10,538 nt of DNA from Eubacteriales Family XIII. Incertae Sedis bacterium (GTDB taxonomy: Bacteria; Bacillota; Clostridia; Peptostreptococcales; Anaerovoracaceae), in the NCBI GenBank assembly GCA_031276775.1, contig JAISML010000185.1:1-10538 (forward strand). Direction: 5' to 3'. The notes beneath the pieces are model-generated. The model had not been told where the DNA came from. It did no database searches and saw only the letters and a list, made by a program, of their open reading frames with translations. The translations under genes were made by a program, and so were the position numbers. Below, one piece after another: positions 1 through 7,038 of the stretch; position 1 is the first letter of the stretch; each line of letters starts with the position of its first letter.

Positions 1-47
1 CGATGATGCTCGTGGATCCCAAAATCAGATTGGCCGGGAAAAGATAA
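1..47 (+). CDS. ABC peptide transporter permease, DppB/OppB type (3' end only)
   Basis: Only the last 14 codons and the TAA stop (45-47) are in the window. They read MMLVDPKIRLAGKR, which matches the usual end of DppB/OppB-family inner-membrane permeases (a D-P-[RK]-[IL]-R motif followed by a short basic tail). The next gene is the DppC-type permease, 16 nt downstream, which is the standard order for these importers. The family forms the translocation pore as a heterodimer with the DppC subunit. The identification rests on a very short tail plus gene order. The first two bases of the window belong to the preceding codon. Confidence 0.75.
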   Translation, partial: MMLVDPKIRLAGKR

Positions 48-63
48 GAGGAGAGATCGTTCT

Positions 64-987
64 ATGTCGGAGGGACTTGACAAAAATGATTTCCGCATCA
101 TCGGCCCGGAAGATGTCGAAAGCGGATTCATGGAAGGGGAAACAATTGGCTATTGGCGGAGCGGGTGGCTTCGGTTCAGGGAAAACAAGACGGCGTTGTT
201 CTTTCTGGCTCTTTTGGTTCTGATCATCCTGCTCACTTTCATAGGACCGCTTTTCAGCATGTATGACATGGAAACGGTCAATATCGCCGGCAAGAATGAA
301 TGGCCGGGCAAAGCGCACTGGTTCGGTACCGACCGGCTTGGCCGCGATCTCTTCACAAGGGTGTGGATAGGCGGCAGAGTCTCTGTCATGATCGGATTTT
401 TGGGCGCTTTCGTGGTTTCCGCCGTCGGTTGTCTGTACGGAGGCGTTTCGGCGTATTTTGGCGGAACCGTTGACATTGTTATGATGAGAGTTGTGGAAAT
501 CCTCAGAAGCGTGCCGCATCTTTTGGTTGTGATTATGATATCGGTTGTGTTTGACAGCAAAAGCATACCGACGCTGCTGTTTGCCATGACAGTGACCGGC
601 TGGTGCGCCACGGCGCAATTGGTCCGGGCGCAAATGCTTGCGATCAGCGCCGGCGAGTATGTGACAGCGGCCAAACTCATGCATGTCCCGCCCATCAAAA
701 TTGTCTTCAGACACCTGATTCCCAATTCGTTCAGCGTCATCGTCGTCAACACGACATTTTCCATCCCCGGCTTCATCTTCGGCGAGTCGTTTCTGAGCTA
801 TGTGGGGTTGGGCGTGCAACCGCCCGACACAAGCTGGGGCGCCCTGGCCGCATCGGCTTCGGAATCACTGATGCTGTATCCTTATCAGGTATTCCCGCCT
901 ACCTTGCTGATTGCGCTGACCATGCTCTGTTTTACGCTGATCGGGGATGGTCTCCGCGATGCGCTCGATCCGAAATTGTGGAGGTGA
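64..987 (+). CDS. ABC dipeptide/oligopeptide transporter permease, DppC/OppC type
   Basis: This 307-residue inner-membrane protein is full length for the DppC/OppC family and would form half of the pore of a peptide importer. The N-terminal part has the typical W-R-F-x-E-N-K lead-in (about 31-42) and a first membrane helix at 44-66. The hallmark HWFGTDRLGRDLFTRV lies at 85-100. Further hydrophobic segments fall near 107-131, 150-164, 168-188, 223-248 and 274-297, giving six in total. The EAA cytoplasmic loop that docks the ATPase is at 198-221 (EYVTAAKLM...FRHLIPN), but the normally conserved glycine is His207. The protein ends in D-P-K-L-W-R, a common ending in the family. A purine-rich RBS (GAGGAG, 48-53) precedes ATG 64. 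The gene lies between the DppB tail and two ATPase genes. Dpp and Opp substrate specificity cannot be separated from the sequence. Confidence 0.95.
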   Translation: MSEGLDKNDFRIIGPEDVESGFMEGETIGYWRSGWLRFRENKTALFFLALLVLIILLTFIGPLFSMYDMETVNIAGKNEWPGKAHWFGTDRLGRDLFTRVWIGGRVSVMIGFLGAFVVSAVGCLYGGVSAYFGGTVDIVMMRVVEILRSVPHLLVVIMISVVFDSKSIPTLLFAMTVTGWCATAQLVRAQMLAISAGEYVTAAKLMHVPPIKIVFRHLIPNSFSVIVVNTTFSIPGFIFGESFLSYVGLGVQPPDTSWGALAASASESLMLYPYQVFPPTLLIALTMLCFTLIGDGLRDALDPKLWR

Positions 988-991
988 ACAG

Positions 992-2008
992 ATGACGCCG
1001 CTCTTGTCGGTAAGAAACGTGAACGTGTCTTTTCGGACGCAGTTCGGCGAGGTGAAAGCAGTCAGGGACGTCGGTTTTGAAGTGACGGAACGGGAAACGC
1101 TTGCCATCGTCGGTGAATCGGGCTGCGGGAAAAGCGCTTTGGCGAAATCCATACTCAACCTGCATATTCACGGCAACGGGATTGTGCAGGAAGGGTCGGA
1201 AGTGTTGTACCGAGGGGAAAATTTGCTGAAAATGGGCAAGAAAGAACTCAACAGGATCCGCGGCCGCAAGATCGGCATGATCTTTCAGGATTCCATGACT
1301 GCGCTGAATCCGACGTCCACGATCGGCGATCAGATCGCGGAGCCGCTTATCATCCATGGGGTTGCGCGCAAAAATGAAGTGAAAATGCGCGTCGAGGAGC
1401 TTCTGCGGAGCGTCCGCATTGCCGATCCGCGCGAGCGCATGGGAAGCTACCCGCATCAACTGTCGGGAGGTATGCGGCAGCGCGCAATGATCGCCGTATC
1501 CATCGCATGCTCACCCGAATTGCTGATTGCGGACGAACCGACCACGGCGCTCGATGTCACCGTGCAGGCGCAGATACTGGATCTGCTGTGCGCGTTGAAA
1601 GATCGGACGGGCATGGCGATCATTCTGATCACGCACGACATGGGCGTGGTGGCCGGATTTGCGGACAGCGTGCTCGTCATGTATGCGGGCGGCATTCTGG
1701 AGCGCGGAAGCAAAGACGAAATCTTCGGCGGTCCCCGGCATCCGTATACTTGGGCTTTGCTGAACGCGATCCCCGGGAAAGCGATGGCGCGCAAAAGCCG
1801 GCTGTATTCCATAAAAGGCGATCCCCCCAATCTGCTTTTGCCAATTGACGGCTGCGCTTTTGCCGCGCGCTGTGCGTTCTGTATGCCGGTTTGCAAAAGA
1901 TGCCGTCCGAAAACGACGAAGATAACGGAGACGCACAGTGTGCGATGTTGGCTGACGCATGAACTCGCGCCGAAAGTCCGCAGGGGGGTGAATGCCCATG
2001 CACAGTAA
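992..2008 (+). CDS. ABC peptide transporter ATP-binding protein, DppD/OppD type
   Basis: This 338-residue cytoplasmic ATPase powers the peptide importer. The Walker A motif is GESGCGKS (41-48), the Q-loop Gln is 99, the signature LSGGMRQR is 157-164, Walker B runs to ADEP (180-183), and the switch histidine is His215. The C-terminal oligopeptide-transporter domain has the four family cysteines (C288, C294, C301, C319), which hold a 4Fe-4S cluster in at least one DppD homologue; C297 and C304 are extra. I chose ATG 992 over an in-frame start at 947 because GGAGGTGA (980-987) lies just upstream and overlaps the permease stop, leaving a 4-nt gap, and because homologues begin at the L-L-S-V-x-N-[VL] strand. 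The following ATPase gene starts inside this one, so the two are probably translationally coupled. Confidence 0.95.
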   Translation: MTPLLSVRNVNVSFRTQFGEVKAVRDVGFEVTERETLAIVGESGCGKSALAKSILNLHIHGNGIVQEGSEVLYRGENLLKMGKKELNRIRGRKIGMIFQDSMTALNPTSTIGDQIAEPLIIHGVARKNEVKMRVEELLRSVRIADPRERMGSYPHQLSGGMRQRAMIAVSIACSPELLIADEPTTALDVTVQAQILDLLCALKDRTGMAIILITHDMGVVAGFADSVLVMYAGGILERGSKDEIFGGPRHPYTWALLNAIPGKAMARKSRLYSIKGDPPNLLLPIDGCAFAARCAFCMPVCKRCRPKTTKITETHSVRCWLTHELAPKVRRGVNAHAQ

Positions 2009-2960
2009 GAGCGTCCCGCTTTTGTCGGTCGGCGGATTGAAAAAGTATTTTCCCGTTCGCAAAGGCGGCGTCATAAAAGCCGTCGACGGCGTTTCCTTCG
2101 ATATTGCGCGCGGCGAAACGTTCAGTCTTGTCGGTGAGTCAGGCTGCGGGAAAACCACTTGCGGCAGGACGATTCTTGGGATACACAGGAAGACTGCGGG
2201 CAGCGTCAAATATGACGGGGCGGAAACGGAAACATTTTCAAAGCAACAGGAGAAACGGTTCCACAAGAACGCGCAGATGATTTTCCAAGACCCGTATGCC
2301 TGCCTTGATCCGCGGATGACGATCGGCGCCATTGTCAAAGAGGGAATGCATGAATATTTTAAAATAAGCGAAAGCGAAAAGCAGGAACGCGCGCTGGAAC
2401 TGCTCGCAAGGGTCGGACTCCCGCACGGTTTTGTTTCGCGGTATCCGCACGAACTGTCGGGCGGACAGCGGCAGCGGGTCGGCGTCGCCCGCGCCCTTGC
2501 GCTTGAACCGGAGCTCATCGTATGCGATGAACCGCTCTCGGCCCTTGATGTTTCCATACAGGCGCAGCTGATCAATCTGCTGATCTCCCTTCAGCAAGAG
2601 CTGAATCTGACCTACTTGTTTATCTCGCACGACCTTGCCGTGGTGCGTCATATTTCCGATCAAACCGGGGTCATGTACATGGGCGCATTGGTGGAGTTGG
2701 GCGATTCGGACGTTCTGTTCCGCAAACCCGCCCATCCGTACACGCAGTTGCTCTTTTCGTCCATTCCGACCGCGGATGCGAAAAGCGTCCGCAAAAGCGT
2801 CCGTGCAAATTTTGAAGACGAAATGCCGAGTGCGGTGAATCCTCCGTCCGGTTGCAGGTTCAGGACGCGCTGCGGGAATGCCGAAACGATCTGTTCCCGT
2901 GAAGCGCCCGCGCTCAGAAAACTCGGGGACCGTCATTGTGCGGCCTGCCACTTTGTTTAA
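1998..2960 (+). CDS. ABC peptide transporter ATP-binding protein, DppF/OppF type
   Basis: This 320-residue cytoplasmic ATPase is the second nucleotide-binding subunit and would heterodimerise with the DppD-type protein. The Walker A motif is GESGCGKT (46-53), the Q-loop Gln is 97, the signature LSGGQRQR is 153-160, Walker B ends in DEP (177-179), and the switch histidine is His211. The family opening L-K-K-Y-F-P-V-R-K-G is near 14-23. The C-terminal domain keeps the cysteine set (C286, C292, C299, C314) plus C317. Two ATGs are possible: 1992 and 1998. I prefer 1998 because the SD-like AGGGGGGTGA (1982-1991) is 6 nt from it but abuts 1992. The gene overlaps the end of the previous ATPase by 11 nt. 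It is the last transporter gene; a 38-nt gap with a palindrome follows. Confidence 0.95.
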   Translation: MHSKSVPLLSVGGLKKYFPVRKGGVIKAVDGVSFDIARGETFSLVGESGCGKTTCGRTILGIHRKTAGSVKYDGAETETFSKQQEKRFHKNAQMIFQDPYACLDPRMTIGAIVKEGMHEYFKISESEKQERALELLARVGLPHGFVSRYPHELSGGQRQRVGVARALALEPELIVCDEPLSALDVSIQAQLINLLISLQQELNLTYLFISHDLAVVRHISDQTGVMYMGALVELGDSDVLFRKPAHPYTQLLFSSIPTADAKSVRKSVRANFEDEMPSAVNPPSGCRFRTRCGNAETICSREAPALRKLGDRHCAACHFV

Positions 2961-2962
2961 GA

Positions 2963-2978
2963 AACGCCGATCGGCGTT
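2963..2978. promoter_or_regulatory. Perfect 16-bp palindrome between transporter and deacylase genes
   Basis: AACGCCGATCGGCGTT is an exact inverted repeat beginning 3 nt after the DppF-type stop and ending 5 nt before the RBS of the deacylase gene (GGGAGGA, 2984-2990). As RNA it could fold as a 6-bp stem with a GATC loop, followed by GUUUUGGG. The U tract is too short and mixed for a convincing intrinsic terminator. As DNA it could be a dimeric repressor operator or an mRNA processing or pausing site. No promoter boxes were seen beside it. The role is unknown; only the symmetry is certain. Confidence 0.4.
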
Positions 2979-2998
2979 GTTTTGGGAGGATTGGGAAA

Positions 2999-4588
2999 AT
3001 GTCGTTGGATATGTTGATTCGAAACGCAAATATATGGGACGGTTCCGGCGCCCCCGCCTATCGCGGCCACGTCGGCGTACGGGACGGAAAAATTGAATTT
3101 GCGGGGGCGAACTTTCCGGACGCTCGCGCGCAGGTCACGATCGAGGGGGCAGGGCTGCACCTCGCGCCCGGCTTCATCGATGTGCACGCGCATTACGACA
3201 TCCCCGTCATGGAAGGGGATCGGGTGAATTTTTGGAAGCTGTCCCAAGGGATCACTGCCGAGGTATCGGGGAACTGCGGCATTTCCCTGGCGCCGGTCAG
3301 CGCAAGGCACTTGGGGCTGTGGCGTGATTTTTTGAAGAATTCCTCACTGTACCCCCTTCCCGCCGAACTGTCGGAATTTACATCCTACGCGGCGTATTTC
3401 GGAAAACTTGAAAGGATAAAAATTCCGATTCGCATGGCTTATCTGATCGGACATTCCGCCGTGCGGGCCGCAGTCATGGGCTTTGAAAACAGAAACGCCT
3501 CGGCCGGCGAACTAAACGCCATGAAAGATCTCGTCAGGGAGGGAATGGAAGCCGGCGCGTTTGGGTTGTCGAGCGGGCTGTTTTGCGCCCCCGGTATCTT
3601 CGCGCCCACCGACGAATTGGTGGAACTGTGCAAGATCGTGCAGGAATACGGCGGCGTATACGCTACGCATACCCGCTCGTCCGGCGCGGTGGAGTCGAAC
3701 GGGGAAGCCATTGAAATCGGAAAGCAAACCGGCGTTTCCGTGCAGATATCCCATCTTAAAGTCTCCAAAAGCTCCCGCGAAGGATTGGCATATGAAATTC
3801 TTCGCATGATCGGGGAGGCAAACAACGAAGGCATCGACGTCACGGCGGACATTTATCCGTACACCTCCGGCTGTTCCGCGTTGAACTTTATCATCCCCCC
3901 TTATTATATGCAGGAGGGCGTCGCAAAAATGGTCGAATATTTGCAAAACAAAGAAATGCGGGCAAAAATCGCCCTCGAAATTCAAGACCCGGAAAATCAC
4001 AACTGCGGATATGACGAAACGCTGATTGTGGCCGCCCCCAAAACGCCCCAAGCGGTCGGAAAGACCGTGGAAGAATATGCGAAGATCGAGGGTGTTGAAC
4101 CGTCCGACGCGCTCTTTGACATTTTGGTCGAGAACGGGGGCGAGGGGCTTGCCGCGTGGCTGACGATGCGCGAAGAGGATGTGGAAATTTTTCTGCGTTC
4201 TCCGTATGTCATGTTTGGAACCGATGGGGAGGCTGTTCCGGACGGATACGGAACACATCCGAGGACGCTCGGCGCTTTCCCGAAGATTCTCGGCAGATAC
4301 GTGCGGGAGAAAGGCGTCATAAGTTGTTCGGAAGCCATACGCAAGATGACCTCGTTGCCGGCTCAAAAATTCGGTCTCAAAAACAAAGGATTGATCCGGG
4401 CGGGATATGACGCCGATCTCGTATTGTTCGACGCCGAAAGCATAGCGGATCACGCCGATTTCCAGAATTGCAGAGCGCACAATGAAGGGATCGAGGCAGT
4501 GGTGGTCGGAGGACGGATCGTCGTCTCCGACAATCAATACAGCGGTTGCACCCCCGGGGGCTTGCTGCGATCGGGGAAAAGAGGTTGA
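2999..4588 (+). CDS. N-acyl-D-amino-acid deacylase (D-aminoacylase), amidohydrolase superfamily
   Basis: The 529-residue protein is expected to hydrolyse N-acyl-D-amino acids to a free D-amino acid and a carboxylate in the cytoplasm. Its length suits the family (about 480-530). The N-terminal strand domain is at 1-50, followed by GFIDVHAHYD with His63 and His65. NCGIS carries Cys93, the position of the zinc-bridging Cys in D-aminoacylases. His224 (ATHTR) and His252 (SHLK) are further metal ligands, and Asp409 (GTDG) is the expected catalytic Asp. The C-terminus has the usual G-x-I-R-x-G-x-D-A-D-[LI]-V-L-F at about 464-477, where the second strand domain resumes. I chose ATG 2999 because GGGAGGA (2984-2990) sits 8 nt upstream; an in-frame ATG at 2936 lies inside the preceding gene and adds a tail unlike the family. 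The acyl group and the preferred D-residue cannot be told from the sequence. Confidence 0.92.
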   Translation: MSLDMLIRNANIWDGSGAPAYRGHVGVRDGKIEFAGANFPDARAQVTIEGAGLHLAPGFIDVHAHYDIPVMEGDRVNFWKLSQGITAEVSGNCGISLAPVSARHLGLWRDFLKNSSLYPLPAELSEFTSYAAYFGKLERIKIPIRMAYLIGHSAVRAAVMGFENRNASAGELNAMKDLVREGMEAGAFGLSSGLFCAPGIFAPTDELVELCKIVQEYGGVYATHTRSSGAVESNGEAIEIGKQTGVSVQISHLKVSKSSREGLAYEILRMIGEANNEGIDVTADIYPYTSGCSALNFIIPPYYMQEGVAKMVEYLQNKEMRAKIALEIQDPENHNCGYDETLIVAAPKTPQAVGKTVEEYAKIEGVEPSDALFDILVENGGEGLAAWLTMREEDVEIFLRSPYVMFGTDGEAVPDGYGTHPRTLGAFPKILGRYVREKGVISCSEAIRKMTSLPAQKFGLKNKGLIRAGYDADLVLFDAESIADHADFQNCRAHNEGIEAVVVGGRIVVSDNQYSGCTPGGLLRSGKRG

Positions 4589-4595
4589 CGCCGCG

Positions 4596-4640
4596 CCCGG
4601 ACGCGCGCCCGGCGCGATCCGGGAAACGGAACGCCCCGGA
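4596..4640 (+). promoter_or_regulatory. Two mutually exclusive GC-rich hairpins upstream of the MBL genes
   Basis: The 76-nt gap between the deacylase and the first MBL gene holds a strong hairpin: CCCGG (4596-4600) and CGCGC (4602-4606) pair with GCGCG (4612-4616) and CCGGG (4619-4623) around a GCCCG loop. The 3' arm can instead pair downstream: TCCGGG (4618-4623) with CCCGGA (4635-4640). The two folds cannot coexist. No U tract follows either, so neither is a standard intrinsic terminator. The second fold ends only 5 nt before the purine-rich RBS at about 4646-4652. Possible roles are attenuation, RNA processing or tuning of MBL expression. The pairing was found by eye and no energies were computed. 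Confidence 0.4.
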
Positions 4641-4664
4641 TGAAAAGGAAGGAATCAGATCACG

Positions 4665-5435
4665 ATGAACACAGACATAAAACGCTTTACGCTCGATTGC
4701 ACGCAATGCTATCTTCTGAAAGCGGAGGACGGGTATTTGCTGATCGATACGGGACTGCGCTGGACGGAGAAATATTTTGACCGCCGGCTGCAAAAAACGG
4801 GGATAGACGTCGACGATATCAAAACGCTTTTCCTGACGCACTGCCATGACGACCACTGCGGTCTTTTGCAATACGTTGTCGGCAGGAATCCCAAAATCAG
4901 AGTGATCCTGCATGAAATCGCGGCGGAGCGTCTGCGAAGCGGGCACAATTATTTTGTTCCGGAAAGCGGCATCCCCTCCAAAGGCGGCGTCCTGCTGTCG
5001 CGTACACTCAGGGTGGTTTCCAAACAGGACGGGGCGTTCCCTCCTTATGACATAAGGGAAAAGGACATCGTAATCCGCGGAGACGACGATGAAATTCTGC
5101 GCGGTCTGGGTGTGGACGGAACAATTATCCGGACGCCCGGGCATACGGCCGACAGCATCTCCATCCTGCTCGACGACGGTTCCTGTTTTGCCGGGGACGC
5201 GGCCATGAGCTCTTGGTACGCGCTGTTGGCGGGTTGCAAATATCTGACGATTTCCATCGCAAATTTGGAGGAATTCTACGCGAGTTGGGGAAAAATCCTT
5301 GCGAACGGCGCAAAGACGATCTATCCGTCGCACGGCAGTCCTTTCCGCGCGGACATCCTGAGAAAGTACGGCGGCAGGATCAAAAGGCTGGAACCGAAAT
5401 TCAAACGCGCACTTGAAGAGGAGGACCTGTCATGA
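4665..5435 (+). CDS. Metallo-beta-lactamase-fold hydrolase, copy 1 of 3
   Basis: This 256-residue protein has no signal peptide, so it is probably cytoplasmic. All ligands of a dinuclear MBL metal site are visible: THCHDDH gives H59, H61, D63 and H64; PGHTADS gives H160; FAGDAA gives D178; YPSHG gives H223. The N-terminal strand pair CYLLKAEDGYLLIDTG (15-30) is also typical. The family covers lactonases, glyoxalase II-like thioesterases and many other hydrolases, so the bond cleaved is unknown. The C-terminus is acidic (EEEDLS). The RBS (AGGAAGG, 4646-4652) is rather far from ATG 4665 (12 nt), after a hairpin region. The gene overlaps the next MBL gene by 4 nt (ATGA). It and copy 2 align without gaps over at least 230 residues, so a duplication is clear. 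Confidence 0.93.
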   Translation: MNTDIKRFTLDCTQCYLLKAEDGYLLIDTGLRWTEKYFDRRLQKTGIDVDDIKTLFLTHCHDDHCGLLQYVVGRNPKIRVILHEIAAERLRSGHNYFVPESGIPSKGGVLLSRTLRVVSKQDGAFPPYDIREKDIVIRGDDDEILRGLGVDGTIIRTPGHTADSISILLDDGSCFAGDAAMSSWYALLAGCKYLTISIANLEEFYASWGKILANGAKTIYPSHGSPFRADILRKYGGRIKRLEPKFKRALEEEDLS

Positions 5436-6169
5436 ACCATCAAATCCTGTCCATCCCGTCTTCCGACACGACATGCTATCTGCTGAACGGCGACGACGGA
5501 TATTTCCTGATCGACACCGGTTATGATTGGAAGAAGCCGGCTTTTCTGCGGCGTCTGCGGAGACTCGGCGTCAAAATCGACGAGATCGGCTATATCTTCC
5601 TGACCCATCATCATGACGATCACAGCGGTCTTTTGGACTTCTTTGCCCGGGAGAACCCGCGCATCAAGGTGATCTTTCATCCGTTTGCCGCGCAACATTT
5701 GCTCGCGGGTGAAAACTTTTTTGCCCCGGGAAGCGGGATACCTTCAAAAGGCGGCGTTTTGCTGTCGCACATTCTCGATGTCGTTTCAAAGCAGGACGGC
5801 ACGTTTCCGCCTTACGCCGTGAGGGAAACGGATATCGCCGCGGACCGCGACGACGACTCGTTGCTGCGGAGCCTTGGCATAGACGGGAAAATTCTCCTGA
5901 TGCCGGGACATACGGCGGACAGCATTTCCGTCCTGCTCGACGACGGTTCCTTTTTTGCCGGGGACGCGGCCATGAGCGCCTGGTATTCGCAACTCTTCGG
6001 CCTGCATTATACGACGATCTCGATCGCAAATCTTGAAACGTATTATGAGAGCTGGACGAAGATCATTCGGAGCGGGGCGAAAACGATCTATCCCTCGCAC
6101 GGCAGTCCTTTCCCCGTCGGGAAATTGGAGAAGAACATCCGCATAATCAAGAAACTTGAGGAATTTTAG
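5432..6169 (+). CDS. Metallo-beta-lactamase-fold hydrolase, copy 2 of 3
   Basis: This 245-residue paralogue carries the same metal ligands at the same residue numbers as its neighbours: THHHDDH (H59, H61, D63, H64), PGHTADS (H160), FAGDAA (D178) and YPSHG (H223). It shares the segments SGIPSKGGVLLS (101-112) and FPPYxxRExDI with copy 1, and one 47-nt patch (5931-5977) differs from copy 1 (5164-5210) at a single base. It has the shortest C-terminus of the three (ends KKLEEF), with neither the acidic tail of copy 1 nor the basic tail of copy 3. The start ATG overlaps the stop of copy 1 (ATGA), with the RBS GAGGAGG at 5418-5424, so translation is probably coupled. The substrate is unknown; it is probably a soluble cytoplasmic hydrolase. 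Confidence 0.93.
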   Translation: MNHQILSIPSSDTTCYLLNGDDGYFLIDTGYDWKKPAFLRRLRRLGVKIDEIGYIFLTHHHDDHSGLLDFFARENPRIKVIFHPFAAQHLLAGENFFAPGSGIPSKGGVLLSHILDVVSKQDGTFPPYAVRETDIAADRDDDSLLRSLGIDGKILLMPGHTADSISVLLDDGSFFAGDAAMSAWYSQLFGLHYTTISIANLETYYESWTKIIRSGAKTIYPSHGSPFPVGKLEKNIRIIKKLEEF

Positions 6170-6207
6170 CAGTGCGCGCGCGGACGGCGGGCGAAGGAGA
6201 ACCGACC

Positions 6208-7038
6208 ATGAACACAGATCCGGCAATCATCAAATCCCACGACACAAAATGTTTTCTCATGAAAGCAAAAGACGGATATCTTCTTGTCGACACAGGCTAT
6301 GTCTGGCGGCAGGAAGCGTTTGTCGGGCAACTGAGAAAGCAAAACGTCGCAGTCAGGGAGATTCGTCACATCTTCCTGACGCATTACCATGACGACCACA
6401 GCGGTCTTTTGAATTATTTCGTCTCGGAGAATCCGGACGTCAGAATCATTCTTCACAAAAGTGGCAAAGATTTGCTTTTGATCGGCAGAAACACGTATGA
6501 TCGGAACGCCTGCGTCCCTACGAGAAGATGCGCGAAGTCATGGCACGTACTCGACCTTTTTTCAAACCAGACCGGCCGTGTCCCGCCTTACGCGGTCAGG
6601 GAAACCGATATTTTGCAGGAGGAGGACGACGACGCGCTCCTGCGGGAACTGGGGATCGACGGGAAGATCATCCTCACGCCCGGACATTCACCCGACAGTA
6701 TGTGCATCCTGCTTGACAACGGCGACCTTTACGCGGGCGATGCGGCCATGAGTTCCTGGCCCGCTTTGCTGACGGGTTGCAAGTACACGACAATCGCCAT
6801 TTTGGATCTGGATATGTACTATGACAGCTGGCAAAAGATCATCGATTGCGGCGCGAAGGTCGTGCATCCGGCGCACGGCAAACCCTTTTCCGTAAAAAAG
6901 CTGGAGGAAAATCACCGAAAGATCAAAAAACTGTGGCCGTCTCCCAAAAGCCGGCCCGTCCGCAAGTGGAGAAGCGCGCGCGCTGCGGCCAAAACAAAAA
7001 AAGACGCCGAAAGAGCCGAAAGGAGGGAACGGATTTGA
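6208..7038 (+). CDS. Metallo-beta-lactamase-fold hydrolase, copy 3 of 3, with basic C-terminal tail
   Basis: The 276-residue protein has the full MBL metal site: THYHDDH (H59, H61, D63, H64), PGHSPDS (H160), YAGDAA (D178) and HPAHG (H223), at the same numbers as copies 1 and 2. I chose ATG 6208 over a GTG at 6172 because AAGGAG (6194-6199) is 8 nt upstream and because the protein then aligns residue by residue with its paralogues. It is the most diverged copy: residues 96-121 replace the SGIPSKGGVLLS region with a Cys- and Arg-containing stretch (NACVPTRRCAKSW). A 30-residue Lys/Arg/Ala-rich tail (about 247-276) has no match in the others. The tail may be an added helix or nucleic-acid/membrane contact, or the result of a lost stop codon. 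A 38-nt gap separates it from copy 2. The stop is embedded in TTGA, shared with a possible small ORF. Confidence 0.9.
   Translation: MNTDPAIIKSHDTKCFLMKAKDGYLLVDTGYVWRQEAFVGQLRKQNVAVREIRHIFLTHYHDDHSGLLNYFVSENPDVRIILHKSGKDLLLIGRNTYDRNACVPTRRCAKSWHVLDLFSNQTGRVPPYAVRETDILQEEDDDALLRELGIDGKIILTPGHSPDSMCILLDNGDLYAGDAAMSSWPALLTGCKYTTIAILDLDMYYDSWQKIIDCGAKVVHPAHGKPFSVKKLEENHRKIKKLWPSPKSRPVRKWRSARAAAKTKKDAERAERRERI

Noticed and set aside
4596..4623. GC-rich hairpin after the deacylase gene as an intrinsic terminator
   Set aside because: No U tract follows the stem (the next bases are AAACGGAACG), so it does not fit a factor-independent terminator.
4377..5333. Long minus-strand frame of 318 codons opposite the deacylase end and MBL copy 1
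   Set aside because: It is antisense to two genes with intact catalytic motifs and its product is rich in Arg, Pro and Cys without recognisable domains; it is a shadow of codon bias.
6172..6207. GTG start for MBL copy 3, 12 codons before the chosen ATG
   Set aside because: ATG 6208 has the AAGGAG RBS at good spacing and gives exact alignment with the two paralogues; the extension is Arg-rich and lacks a match.
4665..7038. MBL genes as antibiotic beta-lactamases
   Set aside because: There is no signal peptide, the copies are tandem in a catabolic operon, and the fold alone does not indicate beta-lactam hydrolysis.
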